Source: Absidia repens (taxonomy: Eukaryota > Mucoromycota > Mucoromycetes > Mucorales > Cunninghamellaceae). From it: 64,000 nt of DNA. Location: assembly GCA_002105175.1 (NCBI GenBank), contig MCGE01000013.1, positions 930,001 to 994,000 of the forward strand, in the 5' to 3' direction. Below the pieces are notes generated by a model. It was not told the origin of the DNA. It saw only the letters and a list, made by a program, of their open reading frames with translations, and did not search any database. Shown here one piece after another: positions 1 to 9,789 of this stretch. A program made the translations under genes and the position numbers. Position 1 is the first letter of the stretch. Each line of letters begins with the position of its first letter.

Positions 1-2496
1 ACATAGAGTACAATCATTGAAACTCCTTGTGATAAAGTAGGTTTTATATCATAAGAGAATGATATTCAGGGGGGTAGTTATATCCGATGGTGATGAATAA
101 AGAAGAAGAAAAATAAGGAGACTTTCCTTCCTTAAAAAAAACTTGATTACTTACACCTTTGCTTCTTTTTTCATTATTCCATAGTCTATTCCTTTGTCTC
201 CTTGCTATGATACCAAAGCCTTCAATAATACTGGAGCAATATTGGTAATTATGACTATATATAACCAACTTGTCCTTGGTATAGCATATTTACCCTCATC
301 TATTTATATTATCTTTACAGGACGAACCTTATTGTGCAGCGCCTCCACCAAAGTCATCAGCAGTGACAAACAAAACATCCAGCACTCGCAGCAACAAAAT
401 TGGTGATGATGTATCTGAAAATTACTGCACAAGGTAACAAACAGCACTATTGATATCAAAATGTCTAATGTACTCACATTCAAGATACGATTTCTCTTGT
501 AATAGCAGTAGTGGTAGTAGTGTTACCAATGACAACTATGATGATACCCTATCAATGGCCAATGATTCTCATTCCCTATTGCTTAGAAAGGCAACTTCTC
601 AATCTTCTATGAATTTGACAACACTACTAGACAACGGTGTCCCTCTTCATCATGACGATATTATACCAAGATCAACAAAATCGGAACCTTACTCCTTTAC
701 ATTGCTTCAGCCACAAGAACATCCACCAGAAGAAACCAATGTTGATTATGATTATAGCAACGATGATTGGAACAAAACAAATTCACTAGATAATGATTAT
801 GGTGGCGGTACTGAAAAAATGGTAATAAGAAAAAAAGGGAATTACAAAAGGAGAAATAAAGTGTATGCAGGGTATTATTTTCATCGTATTAATTTATTTA
901 TTTTGGCGATGACCACAATTATTTTAGGATACTACAGACCATGAAGAATCTATTTGGATAAAACGAAAGGCATTAGAAAATCGACTACTGGGTATCATCA
1001 CCAAAACGATTGATCACGAACTACAGCGCAACTGTCCTACAGCAGCAACCTCACCTCAGGAGCAACGGCAACAGCAACAACTCATGACTCTTGTTGATGA
1101 TCATTCTGAATTTGACAAGGATGACCGTAGCTCCGATCCGAGCGGGGAACCATCGTCATCATCCCCCTCTTCATCTGTATCACAATGGTGGCAGCAACAA
1201 CACGTGGCATTAGAAAAAACTATCACCACCCAGCAACAAATCTTCACCACAACTATGGAACAATTGAAACGGCGGATGGATTCATTGGAACGGGCTCAAC
1301 AAGAGTACATTCTGCAACAACAACAACAAAGTCAGAATTCACAGAACGAGCAAAAGAAATACAATGCATTGCACACTCGTTATATGGACTTGGTGACACA
1401 GCACTCGCATCAACTTGAAAAATATCAGCAACTGGAACAGGCTCATCTCTCACAATCAAACAAGTTAAGATCATTAGAACTAAAGCAATTCCATCAGCAG
1501 CCTCAGCGATCTACCTTTAGATATCAACAACAACAACAACAACAACCAACTGCCACAACCATGCTTCCTTCGCCTCCTTTGAATGGTGTCCAAAAACAAT
1601 GCAAAACCAATGATCAACAAGATATCAGCCTGGATCAACAAAAGAAAAAGAGGAATATCATGGATCGACAGCAGTACCAACATGGCGTTAGACATTCTCA
1701 CCATCAACATCATTCTAATCATAGCGCCAATACTACTTCATCTCATACTAATGCTCACAATTCCTACATCCAATATCAGCAAAAGACAAAACCTTATTCC
1801 TCCACACCAATACTTCCTACTCCAAATGCATCACCGACCACCACGACCACCATCATCGCCACGTCAAAAGAGCTTGCAACTTCCAACTCCAACATCCAAT
1901 TACCGGCAAACTCGTCGCAACAGCAACAGCAACAGCAATCATTTAAAATGGACGATGGTTACGTAGAGTTTATGACGGAATGCAATGGACAACCTGTGCT
2001 CTGTCGGGTCAAGGTTCCGATCAAAGACGCAAAGGTGCATGAAAACAACAGCAACAGCAGCAACCACAACATCAACAACCACAACATCAACAACCACAAC
2101 ATCAACAACCACAACATCAACAACCACAACATCAACAACCACAACCACAACAACAACAACAGATCTTCATCCGTGACACCATCCTTTGTGACTCAATCTC
2201 GTCGAACTAATTTCAACCCTCGATATCATCAACATCAACACCATGCCAACGACAGCAACAAGACCATGACCACAAGAACCCATTCTCCTGTAGTCCAAAA
2301 GCGATATCACCCATCCTCTCCTTCTACTCCTCGACATTACAGTTATCACCCTCGCCAAGGTCAGTATCAATATAATCTCTCCAGCCAGTACCAGCATCCA
2401 CACAAGCCGTACCAATCCCCTCTTTCGACAATGAATGGTAGAAATTTGAACCCGGATGCTCCCGTTTGGACTGGATCGTGGCAAAATAGTCATTAG
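1..2496 (+). CDS. Gln/Asn-rich protein of unknown function, 5' end outside window
   Basis: Five exons join in phase: tentatively 7-36, then 185-244, 321-433, 485-860 and 928-2496, giving about 715 residues in the window. The in-frame stop just upstream of 185 is removed by an acceptor (ccatag), so the gene continues left of base 1 and its start is not visible. No known domain was recognised. The visible N-terminal half is Ser/Asn-rich and acidic. A coiled-coil-like stretch (1201-1500) with many Gln and Leu follows the KRKALENRLL segment. The C-terminal half is low-complexity Q/H/N/S, including five exact 15-bp repeats (2062-2136) that encode NHNIN units. The last about 40 residues (Tyr/Pro/Gln-rich, ending WTGSWQNSH) look less repetitive and may be a short conserved motif. 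A poly(A) signal lies near 2591. A scaffold or regulatory protein is possible, but the function is not inferable from sequence. Confidence 0.7.
2062..2136 (+). repeat. 15-bp coding minisatellite (5 units)
   Basis: Five perfect tandem copies of AACCACAACATCAAC lie inside the Gln/Asn-rich gene and encode NHNIN. They are flanked by imperfect AAC/CAC triplets. The unit is a multiple of three, so copy-number change keeps the reading frame. Confidence 0.95.
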
Positions 2497-3151
2497 TCCT
2501 ACCGTCTCATACCCCCCCCCTCCCTGTCCCCACCCTCACTCCTCAACTTAGATTATTTTTACCCTCCCCTATATTGTCTTTATCTTTTGAAAATAAAAAC
2601 CACTAATATTTTGATATCATATACATGTTTATTTGTGGATTTTTTATTTATTTTTACCCAATATGGATATAAACACAGTTTAAATAGGTAATCCTCATGA
2701 AATTGAATGAATGAGTGCATGCATAATATCATATCAATACATATTAAAATTAGGCCGGGACCAACAAACCAAAAAAAAAAAAAAAAAAAGAACCAAAACA
2801 AACTATGATAAGGCGGGTCCCTCTTGCAACCAATCGGTAATGCATATGTCGAGAATACATATACATCATTTTAGCGGCCCGACATATCTATAATGATGAT
2901 AGTTTTTATATATAGTCAGATTGGACGGATCAAGCTAGTTTCTAAAGGGCACGGATGTTTAGACTGATCTACCTTATAAAAATAATGATGGTGACGATCG
3001 AGTGCTGATGAAATAGAACCCTATCAGCTATACCACTTCAAAAAATGACGATGACGATCCCCATGCGAGTGATCCAAATACAAATAAAAAGACTATGTGT
3101 CATATGTTTTCATCACATTCCCATTGTGATGGTATCACATAGTTGAGTGAA

Positions 3152-3183
<32 letters not shown>

Positions 3184-4680
3184 CCAGATCTCAGGGAAAC
3201 TGCCAAGAACATTTGCGTTTGCTTGACAATAAAAGTTTTAATACCATAATATGTTACTAAGGGCAGAAAGGAACATCGCTACGTGGTTGCAATGTGTTTT
3301 TAATTCAGAAGTTTAGACATTTCCAAGTGGTCGGCTTCGGCTACAGTGTTGATAAATTGCAACACCAAGGCATTTGCTCCCACCCCCGAAAAGGTGACCG
3401 GTTTGCGTGTAAACTATATCCAGTCCAGTGCAGATCAATTATCCCTCTTTTTTTTTTTTTTTTACATATGCGTCCTTTTGCTGTCCTTTTTCATGTGTTC
3501 ACCATGGCCATTTATTAAAATTATTAAAGATTCCTCTCTCTCCCCTCCTCCGACAATGTAATAACTCGGGACATTTGACATTTGTTAGCCGAGGAGATGG
3601 CACCATTTCTTTTTGGGTGGGTGTTGACAATAAAATTAAACTTCCGCCCACGTGTATTTTTTTTTTTGGACGACGGGGATTTAATATTTCTTTTTTTTTC
3701 TTCATCATTCAACTTCTTTGAGGTTATGGCGATCTTAGAATAGTGTCAGGAATAGTTTAGAAGGGGTTTCATCTCAGGGATTACAAGATGCATGGGGAAA
3801 CCCTTTCATTTTGAATCCAGGATTTTGTTCCACCATTGGTTGGCTTTTTGGAACCTCCCTCCATTGACTTCATTTAGTATTAGTTTGTCCATAGTTTGTA
3901 TCAGCATTTGAATAAAATATGTCTCTTTTTACCTGCTCATTGAAAAATGTCCCATAAGTCTCTTTCATATCCTGTACAACAGTTCCCGACTTCACTACCA
4001 TCACACCTGATGTGTGTTGCCCATTGATATTATTCATTGAGATATATCCTTATAGTCTTTAACATGCGTTGTACCGTATAATAGCTACTATTTTAGAATA
4101 GTCCCGTTACATTTGTGTTTTTCATTGTTCAAATATTACAATATTCTCCTCCGTGCTTCTTCCAATAGATCTTCCTGCTCTCGTAATGAACCCCTCTCCT
4201 TTAGTTTTGGTACCCAATAATGACTTCAATAAAATATGCTTCTTTATTTTACGTTCTTACTGAAATGCATCATAGCTAAAACTATTGTACTCCACCCCCC
4301 TTCATCACCAGCCATTCAGTTGCACCCATGAGACGTGAGAGGCGACGATTGATTGCTCACAGGTTGCCAGAATATAGTCTTATTAAAAATGATAAGTCTC
4401 TCCCAATTTAAGACAGTTGTCCCCTCTTTCTCTATCGCAGTTGTTAGTCCTCGTTTCCCGAGGCCCTTAAATCACGCAGCACACTACTTTCGCTTTTCTA
4501 AGAAACGATCCCCTCCCTTTTTTTTGACTCAAGTCGCATCAATAATATATAAGACAAAGAGAGAGAGAGAGATTATCTTTTTTATTTTTTATTTGGGCCC
4601 GAATCCAGGTAAATTTCATAAAAAAAAAAAACTACATAAGCAATTGAAAAACTAAAACTAAAACATCTAAACTATATCCA
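2497..4680. other. Intergenic spacer between convergent genes
   Basis: The flanking genes converge, so both 3' ends lie here (AATAAA near 2591 for the left gene). The spacer contains A runs near 2770 and 3160-3182, T runs near 3447 and 3658, and copy A of the dispersed repeat (from about 3735). The small open frames are low complexity or run through homopolymers. No gene is supported. Confidence 0.7.
3735..3990 (+). repeat. Dispersed non-coding repeat, copy A
   Basis: This copy shares long runs with 35053-35290 and with the reverse complement of 30325-30495: a TAGTGTCAGGA..AGTTTAGAAG start, the block ACAAGATGCATGGGgAAACCC, CTTTCATTTTG, GGCTTTTTGGA, TTAGTTTGTC, and AATAAAATATGTCTCTTTTT. AAGGGGTTTC and GAAACCCTT inside it can form a stem around a loop containing GATTACAAGATGCAT. 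Weaker similarity to copy D continues to about 4270, where a second AATAAAATATG..CTTT module occurs. No open reading frame is shared between copies. Confidence 0.85.
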
Positions 4681-6491
4681 TCAATATTCCAATTCTTCAT
4701 ATTCGTCTTTCTTGTAAAAGGTGGGACAAACAAGGTAGGCACGATCAAGATACCACATACCAGAAGAGAGTTGACGCATATTTGCCTGCATCACCATTCC
4801 CACCAAGAATTCATCCACAATTTCCTTTTCAAAATACAGTTCAAACTTGTCGTTCTCCAAAATCTTTTCCAAATCTTCATCATAAGCAGCCAAGATCACC
4901 TTGAAAGTAGTACTAGAAGCAGCAGTCGATGGAGGTACAGTACCATCAGAGACAGGAGGGGTATCGATGTCTATGATCTTGACCAGTAGCCGGTGTCGTT
5001 CATCGACAACCTTGTGTGTATCAACATCAGGGACCAAATGACCAATGATCCGGCGGGCCTTGGTTGGTGTCATCCCCACCACATCGGCCAAAAAGGATTG
5101 GACTTTGGCATCATCCATATTCCAAGACATGCCAGAAAGTAAATCATCGTCAGCAGCAGCAGTTGTTGTTGTTGATAAATTGTTGCTATCGCCATTGCCA
5201 GAAGAAGAAGGGATGACCCCGCTTTGTATATCGTTACCGTACAGAACACCACACGCCCCATTGAATTCACCAGGAAGTAAGTTGCTGACACGTTTGCATC
5301 GAGGAAGTTCATCTTTCGCTGTTTCCGCCAAGCGTCTAGCAATCACCAGGTCATCGGCGTATTCAGGACATACGTTGCGGATTTGCAGGTACCGAAGGAA
5401 GGAGTCCACCAGGATCGGAGCCGACACATAATCTTGAAGGGAAATGAAGCGAGCTGAGTGAACGAACACCTTGCCCAGATAAACTTGCACCACTTCACTA
5501 AAACTGACATGGCCATTGTCACCATCCTCTTCCGCATCCGAGTCGTTCAAATCAATAGCATCCGTGGCGGTCTTGGCAGCATCAAAATCGGCTTCGGCAT
5601 CAGGATCGTCCGGGGTATCAGCACTCGTGGTTCGGCCCAAAAATGCGTTGGGACTGGTGTCGACGCCACCAAACTTGAGATATTCGTCAAAGATCGCCTT
5701 CTTTTCTTGACTAAACTTATGGTTGCGACGGTATTTCCAAATAGCGTATTCCACCCGACGTGCCAGAGGTCGCGACCTATATATAACCAAGCATACGTCA
5801 TGTATAAAGTAAGTTGGCATGGACCGAGGAGAAAGGCGTTAGTATTTTTTTTGTGTCAAGAATTTTTTTTTTTTTTTGACACATGTAAGGGACTTACGGT
5901 TCATAAGGATCTTCAATGACATCTTCGTTGTATTTTTCTTGATAATCATCGGCCAAGGCAGATCCGGCTTCAGGAAGATTAGCGGTTTTCGACTTCTTCT
6001 TCTTCTTCTTCTTTTTGGGAGCAAGTGCAAGACCAGGAGATGAGGGTTGGGATTGTGTTGAGGGACCTGCCGCAGAATCATTGTTGCTTTCATCGCCTTC
6101 CTTATGATTGTTTTCAGCAATATCACCAGGCTGCGTTGGTGTAGAAGAGCCTTCCGTTGGCATCTTTCGTCGGTCCTTTCTAACAAGATTGATGGGCGTA
6201 GACAGATCACGAGGTTGTTGGATATCTTGTTGTTGTTTCAGTTCTTGATCTTGATAGAATTGTTGGGCTTGATCGTATTCATCTTGGATGTCTCTGATCA
6301 TATCCCTGTTACGTGAAAACACCTCGTCCCTTTTTTAATTTTTTTTAAAAAAACAGTTCTTTGATTAGTGAATCCATCCACATGATGTACCAGTGATCTT
6401 TATTTGTGTATATTTTTGTTCTTTTTATTACTTACAGAATTCCATAGCGAGCTTCTTCCGACGAGAATGGATTGTCTTCTGACGTATCCAT
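4681..6491 (-). CDS. arb1: Arb1-like subunit of the Argonaute siRNA chaperone complex
   Basis: Three exons on the minus strand, 6491-6436, 6305-5898 and 5776-4681, give 519 residues with consistent phases. The start ATG at 6491 opens MDTSEDNPFSSEEARYGIL. An N-terminal charged region carries an eight-lysine run (residues about 116-123). The ARB1 family signature is clear at residues about 184-197 (FDEYLKFGGVDTSP), preceded by a basic helix (LARRVEYAIWKYRRNHKF), followed by an acidic linker and the Y(I/V)xxFLRYLQIRNVCPEY-type conserved core. In fission yeast, Arb1 with Arb2 binds Argonaute and handles duplex siRNA before RITS maturation in heterochromatic silencing. That role is family knowledge, not shown here. 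The protein is longer than the roughly 400-residue fission yeast form, mainly through the N-terminal region and internal low complexity (Ala/Ser/Thr insert near 5150-5220). Confidence 0.85.
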
Positions 6492-6928
6492 AGTGCGAGG
6501 AGTGTAATTTTTTTTTTGAAGAAAAAGAAAGAGCAAAAATAGAAAAATGTCCAATATTTCTACCATGTATGTAAACCCCGAAAACTTCAGTATACAATAA
6601 TCATGCTGCCAATATATTTTTTATTTACAAGTAAAGGATAATAAAAAATGAGAAAAATAAAAAATAACATCAAATGGGTAAAGGTGGGGGAAAAGGAGCG
6701 TCAGCTGAAGACTAAGTAGATGTGTGTTATACTATATTGTATGTGTGTGTGTGTGTGCGTTGGATGGGATGGGGGAGAGACTAGAGATGGTGGGACTTGG
6801 TGTGAACATATTGACCAATTTTCTATAAAAGTAAAATTAAAGGGTGGTGGAAACAAAAATAAAACAAAACAAAAGATACAAGAAGAGAAGTGAGAGTGAG
6901 AGAGATTGTGTGCTAATGCGAAACAGAT
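6492..6928. other. Short spacer between two minus-strand genes
   Basis: This holds the promoter side of the Arb1-like gene and the 3' end of the carrier gene. A TG dinucleotide run lies near 6741-6757 and A-rich tracts elsewhere. No gene was seen. Confidence 0.7.
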
Positions 6929-9124
6929 CTATGATATACCAAGAGAGCGCTTGCTCATTTCATAAACAGCATAACTAATACTAACGGAAGGCACCACCTA
7001 AAACATGAAATCCAGTCAATAATATGTAAGTAAAGAGCCACGCTTTATGATACCATATTGTTCTATTATATCTACCTTAAATAACGTTGGGCCCAATCCT
7101 CTATAAAATCCTTTCGCGCCATCAATTTGATATGATTTCTTCGCAGCATCCCAAGCAGATGTATATCTATAAGGGTGTCCAGGTGTACCTTGAGCTTGCA
7201 ATCTATAATAAAACAAAAAATATAAATCGTCAGATACCTTGAATATTTCATAATCATTGCTTTTATCCTTCAATTTTTTTCCCCCTTCATACCTTGTTCG
7301 GATCATATTCAATGGATAAACACTTGTTGCACCAATGCAACCACTAACCATACCACAAGACCAAAGAACCAAGATGTTTGGTTGAGGAGCAGGTTCCCCA
7401 GCCACACGGCCTGTTGATTGTGTTTTCATATATTGCAGATAGGTCACTTTCAAGGTTTCGTAAATCCCCATATCAAGAGCTTGGTAAGGAAACACCCCCA
7501 TCAGACCTTTAGCACCCATCAAGATGAAAAAAAAAGGAATACGTAAAAGTCAATACCGATGTTATTTCCTTTTTTCATTTGTTTTCACAATTTACCCAAT
7601 GTCAACCCAGGCCAGAAAGCACGAATCCCTTGACTTCGGTACATTTGTTTTGCTGTATTGAAGATCATTGACTGCTTCGCTGCCGATGCTTGTGATGATG
7701 CAACAGCTGCCGTTTTTGATGTTGAAGATGATATTGATGATGGCTTTGCTGTTGATGATGATGATGATGATGACGACGACGATGTGTTACCGCCGATATT
7801 GGTGGACATTATTCTTGTTTTCAATGTTTCCACAGGGTAGATGCAAAATTGAGAGCAAAGACCAGCCACTCCACCAGCAATAAACCGAGCACCTACCGGG
7901 ATTGCGTTCTTGTCTTCGGAATTGGTCAGTTCTGCTAACACCGTCTTTGCCGTTTCGAAGACATAGAATTTGATCCTACGAGTAGCACAAATATAAAGTG
8001 CGGTCAGACACAGCAATATATTATAACGGTCATCATTGCGATAATATATAAGTACTTACGATGATTCAGGGACAATTTTGAACACATTCAGACCATTACC
8101 AACAAAGAATGCGCGGAATCCACCTTGGGAATATATACTACGTACAGCTGAAGCGATACTAGATGGTGACGAAGCAGTGGAGGCAGCGGATTTGACTTGA
8201 TAAGATGTTTGTGTGATCAGAAATACCTTCAATCGATCAAATGGTGCTGTACATGTCCTTGAAACGGCTCCAGCCACACCGCCCGCGGCCAAGAATTTGT
8301 AAGCGTTGCCAGCGGCTTCATCCGTATGAGGAAATACTACCTCAGCATCATGGGTCAGTTGTGTTGAAGTTTGATAATATTGGTAGATTTCGGCGATCGT
8401 TGTTTCCCGAGGCAAGAGCTACATAGTAATAATGAAGTAGATCGATTCAGTTAGTATTTCTTGATGCGCATCAACCAGAACACCGTGGTATCCATTCCCC
8501 CCTTACTTACCAGTAAAAAATCCCTCCAATCTTGAAAGTCAATATATCCATTTCCCTCTACATTTTTTTTAATAAAAAGGTTCAAGAAATATTAATAATG
8601 ATCATAATAATAATAATATACGCGCTCCATTCCTTTGTTATCGCCACCCTTTCATTAACCCGATCAACCAACTTACCGGTATCAATCACATGCATAAATG
8701 CTTCAATATCATCCTTAGTGACCCTGATCCCTGCCGATTTGAGTGCATTTTCCAGTTCATTGGGATGTAAACGATTATCGCCCGACTTGTTGATATCAGC
8801 AAATAAAGACCATAAATCCTTTTCCTTTTCCAAAACATACGCCCTGAATTCTTCGTAATCGATTAGACCGTCCCTGGCCGTATCACACATGGCCAATAGA
8901 TCCGTAGCGTACCGTGTATGGGCAGGTAAATGAGTCAGTTTCAGAAATCCACCAAGGATACAATCGGCATCCAGGACGCCAGTGCCATTGCGGTCCAATG
9001 AATCAAACAGACTTTTGATCCGGGTTTCCCGTTCGCCAGCTTTTTCATCATAGTAAGGGTGTCGCTGCTGCTGGTGCTGCTGTTGTTGTAAAGTTGTGTC
9101 CATGGAATCAATCGTGTCCGTCAT
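6929..9124 (-). CDS. SAL1: Calcium-regulated mitochondrial ATP-Mg/Pi carrier (SAL1/SCaMC type)
   Basis: Seven exons (9124-8677, 8557-8511, 8418-8060, 7975-7596, 7506-7293, 7202-7076, 6997-6929) give 547 residues, close to yeast Sal1. The N-terminal third holds EF-hands: loops starting DRNGTGVLD, DTARDGLID and DINKSGDNRLHP, plus a degenerate fourth ending GNGYIDF. The rest is three mitochondrial-carrier repeats with signatures PFDRLK, PVETLK and PLNMIR followed by RLQAQG. The C-terminus (VVPSVSISYAVYEMSK) sits in a separate 69-bp last exon. The family exchanges ATP-Mg for phosphate across the inner mitochondrial membrane in response to cytosolic calcium. A Ser/Ala-rich insert of about 45 residues, encoded around 7680-7790, interrupts the matrix loop of carrier repeat 2, which is unusual. 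The gene has the same orientation as its two neighbours, with separate spacers. Confidence 0.93.
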
Positions 9125-9789
9125 GGTAATGGATTTGATATATTAAGGAAGTGAATAAACGTAATAAAAGAAGGTACCCAAAAGAGTGAGATAAGGGGGA
9201 GGGGGGGGGTGCAAAGTGTACGTAAAGAAGAAGAAGAAGAAAACAGTAACGGTGACAAAAAAAAAAAGAATGACCAAAAGAGAAATCCGGTGCTTCTTTT
9301 TTCTAATCTAAATATAAATACGGAAGGGTGAAAAAATCACAAGAGTATATTATTAATACTATCAATAATACACTCTTGAGAGAGAAGGATGATGGGCGGA
9401 AACGAGGAAGAGGAAGAAAAAGAGAAGAGGGAAAAAACAATTTAACAAAGGGAGGAGAGGGGATAAAAAAAAAAAACAAGAGCCAGCTAGAAAAAAAAAA
9501 AAGATATTATTTATCCAAAGCGGAACTGAACGGCGACAGTGTCGAGAGCGTTAGCCAATGAAAAGCCACTTTTCGCTCGTCAATCAAAAAACCTTAATAA
9601 AAAAATATACACAAATGATTTGATAGGATACAAACATGGACCTGAATTGATGAGGTACCATTTTTCATTTATTTATACTACAAATACTAAATAAGACTAC
9701 AAAATCTATTCTATAAAATAGTAAAAACATATCAATAATAGCTAATACTACTACTATCACAAAATGGATAAAAGGGGTTAACTTGCTTT
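9125..9789. other. Spacer upstream of the carrier gene
   Basis: This contains the carrier promoter and the 3' region of the next minus-strand gene. It is purine-rich on the plus strand (GAAGAAGAAG near 9227, A runs near 9258 and 9468). A 77-codon frame at 9328 is almost all Lys/Glu/Arg/Gly and is judged non-coding. Confidence 0.65.

Noticed and set aside
1939..2159. Val- and Leu-repeat frames on the minus strand
   Set aside because: Antisense of the NHNIN minisatellite in the plus-strand gene.
9328..9561. 77-codon Lys/Glu/Arg-rich frame
   Set aside because: Homopurine composition, no domain, and positioned in a promoter spacer. It reads like simple sequence.
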